In this document: positions 15,602 through 23,589 of the stretch, piece after piece
How positions within the stretch are numbered: position 1 is the stretch's first letter
Layout of the letters: the number at the start of each line of letters is the position of its first letter
Assembly: GCA_964479405.1 (NCBI GenBank)
Contig: CAYZMA010000013.1
Location: forward strand, 1 to 24,167
Direction of reading: 5' to 3'
DNA from: JAMCZU01 sp964479405
GTDB taxonomy: Bacteria > Patescibacteriota > UBA1384 > UBA12157 > JAENIV01
Length of the DNA stretch: 24,167 nucleotides
Translations under genes and position numbers: made by a program
The notes under the pieces: generated by a model
Seen by the model: the letters and a program-made list of their open reading frames with translations, nothing else
What the model was told of the DNA's origin: nothing
Database searches by the model: none

Positions 15602-15604
15602 GAT
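15575..15604 (+). promoter_or_regulatory. Probable promoter of the SufU-like gene, leaderless geometry
   Basis: TTAGCC (15575-15580), 18 bases, TAAGAT (15599-15604), 6 bases, ATG. No SD. It lies within the end of the methyltransferase gene. Confidence 0.4.
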
Positions 15605-15610
15605 AAAGTT

Positions 15611-15967
15611 ATGTATAATAGTAAAGTAATTGATTATTTTTCCAACCCTCGCAATATGGGAGAAATTGCTCAAGCTGACGCGGTGGCTGAAGGTGGCAAT
15701 CCTGTTTGTGGAGATGTGGTCAAACTTTATTTAAAAATTAAAGGAAAAAAAATTTCCGAGATTAAATTTAAAGCTTTTGGTTGTGGCGCCTGTATTGCTT
15801 CAACTTCTGCTTTGACTGAAATGGTTAAAGGAAAAAAAATTGTCGTAGCTCTAAAAATTACCAATCTTGATATTGCAAAGTATTTGGGAGGACTGCCTTC
15901 GCAAAAAATGGTTTGTTCTAATTTTTCAACCGATGTTCTAAAAAAAGCTTTAGTCGGAAGAGCTTGA
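15611..15967 (+). CDS. SufU/IscU-type Fe-S cluster scaffold
   Basis: 118 residues, slightly shorter than IscU. YFSNPRNMG, GNPVCGD (first ligand Cys and the Asp), FGCGACIAS (second Cys) and QKMVCSNFSTDVLKKAL (third Cys) are all in order, so the three cluster ligands are intact. The extra Cys in FGCGAC is a variation. It assembles Fe-S clusters with sulfur from a cysteine desulfurase, but no iscS/sufS is in this window. The 3' end overlaps the convergent membrane-protein gene by 18 bases. Confidence 0.9.
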   Translation: MYNSKVIDYFSNPRNMGEIAQADAVAEGGNPVCGDVVKLYLKIKGKKISEIKFKAFGCGACIASTSALTEMVKGKKIVVALKITNLDIAKYLGGLPSQKMVCSNFSTDVLKKALVGRA

Positions 15968-16471
15968 ATGGCGCTTAAAAAAGCCGAGGCCGATTAAAAC
16001 AGCTACTGGCACAATTACCCACCAAAGATAATATTTAATGACTAAATTTGCCATGCGGGAACTTGCCATAAAAGCGTCTCGGGACTCTGGTGGCATAAAA
16101 TAGAAGATTGATGATAAAATCAAACCTGTAGTTAAAAATGAAAAAATAATAACTTCAATCGGCGAAAAAATCCCTTTTGCTTTGGACCCCGAAATGCCAC
16201 CCTTGGCTGAAAGAAGCATAATCACAGCCATAAAAATCACGACTCTAACTGTAAAAGGCGATGAACCGGATTTGATCCAGACTTGGCTAAATAAAGTTTT
16301 GTCGCCTTGAAAAAACGATAAAACATTACCCGAAAATACTTGAGTGACAACTAAAGCAACATAGACGCTTAGTAATGTGGCGACGATTTTTTCTCTTTGT
16401 AAAATGTATCCAAAAGCGATACCAATCAGAAAAAAAACGACTATCGCTAAATCCCACGATGGTGTGGGCAT
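15950..16471 (-). CDS. CvpA-like four-to-five-helix membrane protein
   Basis: 173 residues with a membrane-protein pattern: WDLAIVVFFLIGIAFGYILQ at the N-terminus, then three or four more hydrophobic segments and a short RHSSSSD tail. The start (conserved W/D then a long first helix) recalls CvpA/colicin-V-production-like proteins, but I cannot confirm the family. AAAGGCAGGGGA precedes the ATG. Transcribed from the promoter at 16548-16576. Confidence 0.72.
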   Translation of the reverse strand: MPTPSWDLAIVVFFLIGIAFGYILQREKIVATLLSVYVALVVTQVFSGNVLSFFQGDKTLFSQVWIKSGSSPFTVRVVIFMAVIMLLSAKGGISGSKAKGIFSPIEVIIFSFLTTGLILSSIFYFMPPESRDAFMASSRMANLVIKYYLWWVIVPVAVLIGLGFFKRHSSSSD

Positions 16472-16528
16472 TTCCCCTGCCTTTCTTCAACTTTTCTTCA
16501 TTATAATTCGGAACACTGAATTTCCGCA

Positions 16529-16576
16529 TCAATATATTTATATATTGATTATACAATAAAAAAATGTTGTCAACAA
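16529..16576 (-). promoter_or_regulatory. Promoter with palindromic operator at the transcription start
   Basis: Minus strand: TTGTTG (16576-16571), 17 bases, TATAAT (16553-16548). Directly downstream is the inverted repeat TCAATATAT-TT-ATATATTGA (16529-16548), which would cover the transcription start. The TTGTTGACAACA region around the -35 is itself a small dyad. Drives the membrane protein at 16471; a regulator binding here is an inference. Confidence 0.6.
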
Positions 16577-16650
16577 CAAAAATGATTTGTAACTGAAATT
16601 TGAAATGGTTATCATTAAATCACTGTGCTATATTAAATTTAGGTGGTGTT

Positions 16651-17497
16651 ATGAAAAATAAACAAAACTCAATAATTTTATTTAATCAAAAGCAAATTCG
16701 TCGTATTTGGCATGATGGTGAATGGTTTTTTTCGGTTGTGGATGTTGTTGCAGTGCTTACAGATAGTTCATACCCAAGACAATACTGGGAAAAAGTAAAG
16801 CAAAGAGAATTTATAGAACTTCAGTTGTCCCCAATTTGGTTACAACTGAAATTAGTAAGTTTAGACGGTAAAAAATATTTTACAGACTGCGTAAATACTA
16901 AAAACGCTCTCCGTTTAGTTCAATCAATCCCAAGCAAAAAAGCAGAACCTTTTAAAATGTGGCTAGCTCAAATGGGCAAAGAGAGGCTTGATGAAATTGA
17001 AGATCCTGAGATAGCTCAAGAGCGAATAAAAAAGCTTTACAAGCAAAAAGGATATCCTAAAGATTGGGTTGACAAACGACTNNNNNNNNNNTCGCGGAAT
17101 CGCAATTCGCCAAAATTTAACCGATGAATGGCAAGAAAGGGGCATCGTAAACAAAAAAGATTATGCAATTTTGACGGCGGAAATATCTAAAGCCACTTTT
17201 GGCATGACACCTAGTGAATACAGAGAATTTAAAAATATTCCTGACAAATCAAAAGCAAATTTGCGAGACAATATGACAGATTTGGAGCTGATTTTCACGA
17301 TGTTAGGTGAAAGAGTGACTACAGAGATTTCAAAAGAGGAAAAACCAAAAGGTATGCCGGAAAATAAAAAAGTAGCTAATCGTGGTGGTTCTGTGGCAGG
17401 TAAAGCAAGATCGGAAACAGAAAAAGAGCTGGGACGAAGCGTGATTTCCGATGAGAATTATTTACCATCAAATAAATCTAAAAAAGAACTAAAATAA
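16651..17497 (+). CDS. BRO-N antirepressor-type protein, split by assembly gap
   Basis: Bro-N domain at about residues 8-110 (RRIWHDGEWFFSVVDVVAVLTDS, the F-x-x-x-D-V pattern of phage antirepressors), then a linker with EEDPEIAQERIKKLYKQ-like helix and a second domain (RGIAIRQNLTDEW..., LTAEISKATFGMTPSEYREF, NLRDNMTDLELIFTMLGE) as in BRO/DinD-like chromosomal proteins. The 10 N break the frame. Removing them joins GACAAACGACT to TCGCGGAATC and gives DKRLRGIAIRQ, the expected sequence, and a 278-residue protein. ATG 16651 with AGGTGGT; extended -10 TGCTATATT at 16626-16634. Likely phage-derived regulator. Confidence 0.82.
17082..17091. other. Assembly gap (10 N), probably zero real length
   Basis: Direct joining of the flanks restores the reading frame and a conserved motif of the BRO protein, so the N run is probably an artificial spacer. 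Confidence 0.85.
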
Positions 17498-17507
17498 TGC
17501 GGAATTG

Positions 17508-17536
17508 TTGACAGTTCGTTTCTTATTCTGTAATAT
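17508..17536 (+). promoter_or_regulatory. Sigma70-type promoter of the orphan gene
   Basis: Consensus TTGACA (17508-17513), 17 bases, TAATAT (17531-17536); an overlapping TATAAT sits at 17534-17539. Start codon about 38 bases downstream. Confidence 0.7.
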
Positions 17537-17574
17537 AATGTTGTTCAAACGAATACAGCAAGGGAGTGATTAGG

Positions 17575-18483
17575 TTGGATATCTTGGTTGTTGGATTAGG
17601 GGTCATGGCAATCGGTTGCTGTTATTATGTTCGTCGCTTCAAATGGAGTTATTACTTAAATTGGCGTTTTGACAGAATGCTCTCAAAATCCTCTAGAGAT
17701 AAAAAGCTTTTTACCGAAAAGCAGGAAAAATTTTGTTCTACGATGGATGATTTACGTTTCATAATTGGGGGTGAGCTACTTGATCCAGATACGCCGGCAG
17801 AAAGCGATCTTGAACTTGTTGGGTCATGTTTTAACATATTCAAGTCTTGTGGTTTAGGAATGACCGTGGTCAAACAAATTTCCACCGGAAAACTTTTTAT
17901 AACTGGGCGATTGTCAATTATTGGAGAATCCTTTATTGAAGTCGATTGTGCCAATAATAATGCCGAAAGAAATCCTTGCATTTTTCCAGTTTCAGAAAAG
18001 TATTTTTATGGGGCTGAGGTACTTTATTTTTCAGAAGAAGTAATTAGACTTTCAGGCCAGACTATTGAAACCTTAATCACGAAGCATGGTAATCTTGGTT
18101 GGCAGGAATTTGAAGTTGACAATTCAACTTCAGGTGCAGAGCCACAAAAATATTGGGTATGCTTTGTTCTTCATTCGGTAGGAGAAGTCATTCTTGAGTG
18201 TATTGCTCAATTACTTCTTGCTAAATGCAGGGAACATGCTTGCGATCAAGGAAGTAATGAAGCAAATATTCAAGTCAAAACCATCGCTTTTGAAGCTATA
18301 CAAGCTGCTACCAAACAAGAAACAAAAAAACAAGCACTTCTTTGTTTTGGTCATTCATTAGTATTGTTGAACTATCTTAATAATCAATTTATGAGAATAA
18401 TGATTAAAGATATGGTTCGAAAAAGTTTTCCCGAGTGGAAATTCCATGACTATCTCAATGAATGCAAGTCTTTTAAATTATAA
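17575..18483 (+). CDS. Orphan protein with N-terminal membrane anchor
   Basis: 302 residues from TTG 17575, chosen because AGGGAG (17561-17566) is 8 bases upstream; the GTG at 17566 overlaps that SD and would add three residues. An N-terminal hydrophobic segment (ILVVGLGVMAIGCCYYV) followed by basic residues predicts an inside-facing C-terminus or an uncleaved anchor. The rest is soluble, with alternating strands and helices and more Cys (about ten) than its neighbours. I recognise no domain. It follows the BRO gene but has its own strong promoter, so it may belong to the same acquired segment. Confidence 0.7.
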   Translation: MDILVVGLGVMAIGCCYYVRRFKWSYYLNWRFDRMLSKSSRDKKLFTEKQEKFCSTMDDLRFIIGGELLDPDTPAESDLELVGSCFNIFKSCGLGMTVVKQISTGKLFITGRLSIIGESFIEVDCANNNAERNPCIFPVSEKYFYGAEVLYFSEEVIRLSGQTIETLITKHGNLGWQEFEVDNSTSGAEPQKYWVCFVLHSVGEVILECIAQLLLAKCREHACDQGSNEANIQVKTIAFEAIQAATKQETKKQALLCFGHSLVLLNYLNNQFMRIMIKDMVRKSFPEWKFHDYLNECKSFKL

Positions 18484-18524
18484 TTTTGTCCGGCATCATT
18501 AATTTGGTACCGGCATTTTTTTAA

Positions 18525-19130
18525 TTAAAGCCCGGTATTTTTGAGTTCTTCTAAAAGTTCTTTTTGCTCTCTGGAAAATCGGTGGGGAATTTTGACTCTG
18601 ACGGTAATAATTAAATCACCCCGACCCCGTTTGGTCGCCATACCCCGACCCGGAAAACGAAAACTTTGGCCATCTTGAGTGCCAGCGGGAATTTTAATGG
18701 TAATTCTTTCTCCCTCCGAAGTTTGTAAATTTAAGCTGTCGCCTAAAATAGCGGAAGTCAGATTAATTTCAACTTCGCTTTGGACTTGCGAAAACATCCC
18801 CCCAAAAAAATCTTCAAAAATCTCCCCAATTCCACCGCTAAAACCCCAGCCCGATGATTGTCCGCCTTGACCGGAAAAACCGCTAAAAGGATTGCTTTGA
18901 TCATCGTAGTTAAAGTTATCGCTTGAACCGAATTGGTCATATTGAGCTTTTTTTTGCGGATTAGAAAGAACCTGATACGCTTCATTAATTTCTTTAAAAC
19001 GCTCACCGTTAGAGTGATCCTTGTTTTTATCAGGATGATACCGGAGAGCTAATTTTCGATAGGCTCTTTTAATTTCATCCGGTGAAGCGTTTTTTGAAAC
19101 GCCTAAAACTTCATAGTAATCTTTATTCAT
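18525..19130 (-). CDS. dnaJ: Short DnaJ-type co-chaperone without zinc finger
   Basis: 201 residues. J domain at 1-68 with the HPD motif (YHPDKNKD), which stimulates DnaK ATPase; a Gly/Phe/Ser-rich linker (about 75-115, FSGFSGQGGQSSGWGFSGG); then a single C-terminal beta domain (INLTSAILGDSLNLQT...IKIPAGTQDGQSFRFPGRGM...GDLIITVRVKIP, about 120-190). The four CxxCxGxG repeats and one of the two client-binding domains of classical DnaJ are missing, and the protein ends soon after. Sits downstream of dnaK, same strand, across an assembly gap. No SD before ATG 19130. Confidence 0.88.
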   Translation of the reverse strand: MNKDYYEVLGVSKNASPDEIKRAYRKLALRYHPDKNKDHSNGERFKEINEAYQVLSNPQKKAQYDQFGSSDNFNYDDQSNPFSGFSGQGGQSSGWGFSGGIGEIFEDFFGGMFSQVQSEVEINLTSAILGDSLNLQTSEGERITIKIPAGTQDGQSFRFPGRGMATKRGRGDLIITVRVKIPHRFSREQKELLEELKNTGL

Positions 19131-19138
19131 TAAATAAA

Positions 19139-19244
19139 TTTCTAATTATTCTAATTGACCTAATTAATATCTAATTACCCAATGACTAATATATTATATC
19201 ATTGGTTATTGGGATTTATTTAGAATAATTAGGTTAATTAGAAA
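19139..19244. repeat. AT-rich imperfect inverted repeat between dnaK and dnaJ
   Basis: The left arm beginning TTTCTAATTATTCTAATT and the right arm, read on the minus strand as TTTCTAATTAACCTAATTA, are imperfect complements over about 50 bases, meeting near ATATTATATCATTGG. Built from CTAATTA units. Such low-complexity palindromes hinder assembly, and one arm ends at the N run. Confidence 0.6.
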
Positions 19245-19254
19245 NNNNNNNNNN
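19245..19254. other. Assembly gap (10 N) at the dnaK 3' end
   Basis: The last codons and stop of dnaK fall here. A zero-length join would end the protein with EISN. Confidence 0.99.
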
Positions 19255-21151
19255 TTTCAATAGCCTTGTCAATGGTATCTTGTGATTCTTCTTTAGGCTT
19301 ATCTTCTTCTGTTTTTACTTCATCTGTCTTGGCTTCTGTCTTCGCTTGTTCATTATTTTTGTAAAGAATCTCGCCAATTTTTTGAATTGCTTGACTTAAC
19401 TCTTCAGTTTCTTTCTTTATTTTTTCCACATTATCAGTTTTAGCCGTTTCTTTTAAGGCGCTAATTTTTTCTTCAATTGGTTTTTTATCGGCTTCAGGTA
19501 CTTTATCGCCGGCATCTTTTAAGGATTTTTCGGCGGTATAAATTAAGCTTTCAGCTAAGTTTTTAGTTTCAATCAAATCTTTTTTCTTTTGATCTTCAGC
19601 AACATGGGCAGTTGCATCTTTCTGCATTTTTTCAATTTCTTCTTTAGAAAGCCCGGAAGAAGAAGTGATGGTAATTTTTTGTTCTTTACCGGTAGCGCGG
19701 TCTTTGGCTTTAACATTTAAAATACCGTTGGCATCAAGATCAAAAGTAACTTCCACTTGAGGAACACCACGAGGAGCCGGCGGAATACCATCAAGCATAA
19801 AGCGACCTAAGGTGCGATTATCACTCGCCATTGAGCGTTCGCCTTGCAAGATATGAATTTCAACACTGGTTTGATTGTCTGCCGCGGTTGAAAAAACTTG
19901 TGATTTGCTACTAGGAATAGTGGTATTTTTTTCAATTAAGGGAGTCATAACACTGCCTAATGTTTCCAAACCTAGAGTCAAAGGCGTAACATCAAGCAAA
20001 AGCAAGTCTTTGACTTCGCCCGAGAGCACTCCGGCTTGAATAGCTGCTCCTAAAGCAACACATTCATCGGGGTTGACGCCTTTTGACGGTTCGCGATCAA
20101 AAATCTTTTTAACTGTTTCGTGAATTTTTGGCATTCGTGTTTGACCACCAACTAAAATAACATCGGAAATATCTTTGACTTCCAGCTTGGCATCTTTAAT
20201 TACTTGTTCGCACAAAGGAATGGTTTTTTCAATTAAATCGCGGGTTAAATCTTCCAATTTGGCGCGAGTGATTTTCAAAACCAAATGCTTTGGACCATTA
20301 CTATCGGCAGTGATAAATGGTAAATTAATTTCTGTTTCGTTAGAAGTTGAAAGTTCGCATTTCGCTTTTTCAGAAGCTTCTTTGATTCTCTGCAGGGCTA
20401 AAGGATCATTTTTAAGGTCAATACCTTCAAGCTTTTTGAATTCCCCTAAAACCCAATCGGTAATACAGTGGTCAAGGTCGTCTCCACCCAAATGAGTGTC
20501 GCCACCGGTGGATTTCACTTCAAAAACGCCATCGCCAATTTCCAAGATGGTAATATCAAAAGTTCCGCCACCAAAGTCGTAAATAGCGACATGGCCTTCT
20601 TTAATTTTATCTAAACCGTAAGCCAAGGATGAGGCGGTTGGTTCGTTGATAATTCTTTTAACATCAAGCCCGGCAATTTTTCCGGCATCTTTAGTTGCTT
20701 GTCTTTGAGAATCATTAAAATAAGCCGGGACAGTGATGACGGCATCAGTTACTTTTTCGCCCAAATAACTTTCGGCATCGGCTTTTAGTTTTTGCAAAAT
20801 AAAAGCCGAAATTTCTTGGGGCGAGTATTCTTTACCACCCATAACAACTTTAACGCCATCGCCAGATTTAACCATTTTATAAGGCAAAAGTTTAATATCT
20901 TTTTGAATTTCGTCTTCCTCGTAACGACGACCAATGAGCCGTTTGACGGAAAAAATAGTATTTTCGGGGTTAGTTGTCGCTTGACGCTTAGCCAGTTGTC
21001 CGACTAATCGTTCACCGTTTTTATTAATGGCTACAATTGAGGGACAAAGATTGCCACCTTCGGCAGTGGGGATAACTTTTGGTTTGCTACCTTCAATAAT
21101 AGCAACAACGCTGTTAGTGGTTCCAAGGTCAATGCCAATAATCTTTGACAT
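19255..21151 (-). CDS. dnaK: Hsp70 chaperone DnaK, last residues lost in gap
   Basis: About 632 residues readable from ATG 21151 (AGGAG at 21157-21161), so only a handful are missing. Nucleotide-binding domain: IGIDLGTTNSVVA, AYFNDSQRQATKDAG, NEPTASSLAYG, DFGGGTFDITI, LVGGQTRMP. Then the linker DVTPLTLGLETLG and substrate-binding domain (LQGERSMASDNRTLGRFMLDGIPPAPRGVPQVEVTFDLDANGIL), a helical lid and an acidic Lys/Glu-rich tail. It works with the DnaJ at 18525 and GrpE at 24063. Upstream in-frame codons before 21151 belong to the promoter region. Confidence 0.97.
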
Positions 21152-21191
21152 ATAAACTCCTATCAAATTAATTTTTTTATCTCTAATGTAA

Positions 21192-21220
21192 AGTATACTT
21201 GACACATAAAAACTTGTCAA
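21192..21220 (-). promoter_or_regulatory. dnaK promoter with overlapping dyad
   Basis: Minus strand TTGACA (21220-21215), 17 bases, TATACT (21197-21192), leader of about 35 bases with AGGAG. The -35 box is one arm of an inverted repeat TTGACA-N10-TGTCAA (21199-21220), which may be an operator. The HrcA/CIRCE sequence (TTAGCACTC-N9-GAGTGCTAA) is absent. Confidence 0.7.
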
Positions 21221-21227
21221 GACCTTC

Positions 21228-21288
21228 CTCTTTTAACCAATCTAACCCCATTTACGAAATGGGAAAAAAAGATTTGGGTTAAGAAAAG
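21228..21288. repeat. Long imperfect hairpin upstream of dnaK
   Basis: Inner perfect stem CCCATTT-ACG-AAATGGG. Outer arms TTAACCAATC and GATTTGGGTTAA pair imperfectly. There is no U-run on either strand, so it is not an ordinary terminator. Confidence 0.45.
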
Positions 21289-21310
21289 ATTTTGAAAAAG
21301 TGTAATATTT

Positions 21311-21404
21311 CTACGACCGTAGGAAAATCGCACTATTTTTAAATTAAAAATTTGAAATATTTCGAATTAAATCTGAAAAACTTGAGAAAATAATACGACC
21401 GTAT
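21311..21404. promoter_or_regulatory. Pair of TACG-AC-CGTA dyads (operator candidates)
   Basis: CTACGACCGTAG (21311-21322) and ATACGACCGTAT (21393-21404), both inverted repeats around AC. The outer base pair is changed on both sides (C..G to A..T), so symmetry is kept. Both are preceded by TGAAAAA 11-12 bases upstream and followed by a purine-rich stretch and CAC. They lie in the gene-free 437 bases between dnaK and the acidic orphan. Confidence 0.45.
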
Positions 21405-21426
21405 AAAAGTCTCACGATTTATGGAT

Positions 21427-21510
21427 GTCATTGTGAGTCCGAGTGTAGTCGAGGGCGTGGCAATCTGACAGATCGAAGATTGCTTCGCTACCGCTCGCAA
21501 TGACGCCCTC
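21427..21510. repeat. REP-like hairpin element A
   Basis: Outer arms GTCATTGTGAG / CTCGCAATGAC (one mismatch), inner arms GCAATCT / AGATTGC (perfect), plus GAGGGCGT / ACGCCCTC. The GTCATTGCGAG...AGCAATCT layout is a widespread dispersed bacterial intergenic repeat. Confidence 0.7.
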
Positions 21511-21538
21511 TTGACATGCAGAGAGAGAGAGTTAAATG
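21511..21538 (+). promoter_or_regulatory. Possible promoter of the acidic orphan
   Basis: TTGACA (21511-21516), 16 bases, TAAATG (21533-21538). The -10 box is poor. It begins right at the edge of REP-like element A, and a GAGAGAGAGA run fills the spacer. Confidence 0.35.
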
Positions 21539-21588
21539 AAAGTTAGGAAGGCAAAAAGCTTTCTGGTAAAAATAAGTAGGAGGTCAAA

Positions 21589-22017
21589 ATGTCCGAAGAT
21601 TTAGAACAATCAAAAAATGAAGGGGAGGATTTTGTGGCACCGGAAACTGGTGGAGAAGAAAATCAAATCAAACCACAGTCGGAGTTTCAAATTTCTACAA
21701 ACGAAATGTTAGAAGACGCTGAGAAGAAGGGTGAGAGAATTATAGAGATTCCTGTCAATATTTCTTATACTGTCAAAGTGCCGGAAAGTGCGTTCGTATC
21801 AATGACTGGTCATGGCGCGAGGTTAGACAATGCTGTTTTTTGGCAAACACACGACGTCAAAGAAAAAATCGATAAGATAGTTGGTGATAGTATTGAGGAG
21901 CAAGCTCCGGAGCTAGCTGAGGCAGAAGATATTAAGTATAGTGCTATGCAAGAGCTTAGAGGTATGACTGATTGGATAGTGAAATCCTTTGTGGAGCTTG
22001 GCGATAATATAGAATAA
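21589..22017 (+). CDS. Acidic orphan protein
   Basis: 142 residues, ATG 21589 with a strong TAGGAGGT. Acidic, low-complexity first 55 residues (SKNEGEDFVAPETGGEEN) are probably disordered; a compact part follows (IIEIPVNISYTVKVPESAF, then two helices with KEKIDKIVGDSIEEQ and RGMTDWIVKSFVELGDNIE). No Cys, no membrane segment, no recognised family. It stands alone between two REP-like hairpin elements with its own terminator. The VNISYTVKVPESAF strand pair is the best handle for a structural search. Confidence 0.65.
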   Translation: MSEDLEQSKNEGEDFVAPETGGEENQIKPQSEFQISTNEMLEDAEKKGERIIEIPVNISYTVKVPESAFVSMTGHGARLDNAVFWQTHDVKEKIDKIVGDSIEEQAPELAEAEDIKYSAMQELRGMTDWIVKSFVELGDNIE

Positions 22018-22040
22018 TTTTTAATTAAATTACTGAAAAT

Positions 22041-22072
22041 AAAAGCGTCTGGAGAAATCTCGGCGCTTTTTT
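22041..22072 (+). terminator. Intrinsic terminator after the acidic orphan
   Basis: Stem AAAAGCG / CGCTTTT with an inner GAG-AAAT-CTC helix, followed by T residues. Confidence 0.8.
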
Positions 22073-22075
22073 ATT

Positions 22076-22159
22076 TGTCATTCCAGTCCAGAGGGGCTCT
22101 GGAACTGGAATCCAGACTGGATTCCCGATGTCGGATTACCATCCGGCTCGAGAATGACA
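22076..22159. repeat. REP/MITE-like hairpin element B
   Basis: Terminal inverted repeats TGTCATTC / GAATGACA (perfect). Strong internal hairpin TTCCAGT-CCAGAG-GGG-CTCTGG-A-ACTGGAA (22081-22110), then a small TCCAGACTGGA dyad. CTGGAATCCAGACTGGATTCCC is typical of widely dispersed bacterial repeats. It has no coding capacity. Confidence 0.75.
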
Positions 22160-22272
22160 GCTAGAATAAAACCAATTAGTGCCATAATAATTCTCATAAA
22201 GCCAACCTTACACCCATACCGGGTATGGGGAAAATGGTTAGACTTGTTTTTATTTGGTATAATATGGAAACA

Positions 22273-23589
22273 ATGACACAGCAAGAAGCATTGGAAATAT
22301 TAAAACTTGGTTATAATGTCTACTTGACCGGTCCCGCTGGAAGCGGGAAAACTTTTTTATTAAATCAATATGTCAATTTTCTGAAAGCCAGAAAAGTCGG
22401 AGTTGGTATCACCGCCTCTACTGGCATTGCCGCTACACACATGAATGGACGGACGATTCATTCGTGGGCTGGTTTGGGTATTAAAAATGAAATAACAGCC
22501 GATCATCTTAAAAAACTGCTTAAGAATATTAATTTTCGGATGCGATTTGTGTCAACTAAAGTTTTAGTAATTGACGAGGTTTCTATGCTCCACTCGTTTA
22601 GATTGGACATGGTAGACAAAGTTTGTCGAGCGTTTAAACGAAGCGACTTGCCATTTGGTGGGTTGCAAGTTATTTTATCGGGTGATTTTTTCCAATTACC
22701 GCCGGTATCTAGAAACGGTGAAGATGATAGTTTTATTCACACCTCAAATGCTTGGAAAAATTCGGATATACAAATTTGTTACTTAAGTGAGCAATTCAGG
22801 CAACAAGATAATGATTTTTTACATATTTTAAATGATATTCGCTCGGGCGAAGCATCGGATAAAAGTTTAGAGCTTCTATCAAACAGGTTTAATCAAGCAA
22901 TTACTTCAAAAATAACTTCGACAAAACTCTATACTCACAATGTTGATGTAGATGCCATTAACAATCTGGAATTAGATAAAATTAATAATAAAGCAAAAAC
23001 TTTTAAAATGCACTATAAAGGTGACTCGCGTTTAGTTGAAATACTCAAAAATGGTTGCCTGGCGCCAGAGGAGCTTGTTTTGAAAAAAAATGCCGTGGTG
23101 ATGTTTGTTAAAAATAATTTTGATAAAGGCTATGTCAATGGCACAATTGGCAAGATCATTGATTTTGATTCCACGGGCTATCCTGTGGTTAGAACCATTA
23201 AAGGGAGAGAGATATTGGCGAGTCCAACGAGCTGGACAGTTGAAGAAAACGATGTCGTTAAGGCAGAAATAAACCAAATTCCATTGCGCCTTGCTTGGGC
23301 GATTACGGTTCATAAAAGTCAGGGAATGAGTTTAGATGTGGCCGAAATTGATCTTAGCAAGGCCTTTACTTTTGGCATGGGTTATGTCGCTTTGTCTCGC
23401 GTCCGGACATTAGCTGGAATTAAACTGATGGGTCTAAATGACATAGCTTTGCAAGTAAATAATGATGTGGTTGAGCTAGATAAGCAACTTTTCAGTCTGT
23501 CACTATCTTTAGCTAATAAACTTCGCCAAATGAATTGGCTTGAAAAAAGAAAAAGACAAAAGCAATTTTTAAAGCAACTTACCTCTTGA
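22273..23589 (+). CDS. PIF1-family (RecD2/Dda-like SF1B) DNA helicase
   Basis: 438 residues from ATG 22273; ATG 22264 directly abuts TATAAT and is less likely. Motif I GPAGSGKT (about 19-26), Ia ASTGIAA, II VIDEVSM (about 99-105), III SGDFFQLPPV (about 137-146), IV/V EQFRQ, and near the C-terminus HKSQGMSLD and GYVALSRVRT. These are the PIF1-type helicase motifs, complete. It unwinds DNA 5'-3' in replication or repair. An extended -10 TGGTATAAT (22256-22263) with no SD gives a near-leaderless message. Its 3' end overlaps grpE on the other strand by 21 bases. Confidence 0.92.
   Translation: MTQQEALEILKLGYNVYLTGPAGSGKTFLLNQYVNFLKARKVGVGITASTGIAATHMNGRTIHSWAGLGIKNEITADHLKKLLKNINFRMRFVSTKVLVIDEVSMLHSFRLDMVDKVCRAFKRSDLPFGGLQVILSGDFFQLPPVSRNGEDDSFIHTSNAWKNSDIQICYLSEQFRQQDNDFLHILNDIRSGEASDKSLELLSNRFNQAITSKITSTKLYTHNVDVDAINNLELDKINNKAKTFKMHYKGDSRLVEILKNGCLAPEELVLKKNAVVMFVKNNFDKGYVNGTIGKIIDFDSTGYPVVRTIKGREILASPTSWTVEENDVVKAEINQIPLRLAWAITVHKSQGMSLDVAEIDLSKAFTFGMGYVALSRVRTLAGIKLMGLNDIALQVNNDVVELDKQLFSLSLSLANKLRQMNWLEKRKRQKQFLKQLTS

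Noticed and set aside
18484..18524. Terminator between the orphan and dnaJ
   Set aside because: CCGGCAT occurs twice as a direct repeat before a T run, but no stem longer than 4 bases can be formed with confidence.
21152..21220. CIRCE/HrcA site before dnaK
   Set aside because: No TTAGCACTC/GAGTGCTAA arms; the TTGACA-N10-TGTCAA dyad is a different sequence and overlaps an ordinary -35 box.
21311..21404. CRISPR array suggested by repeated ACGACCGT units
   Set aside because: Only two copies, 82 bases apart, with diverged flanks and no cas genes.
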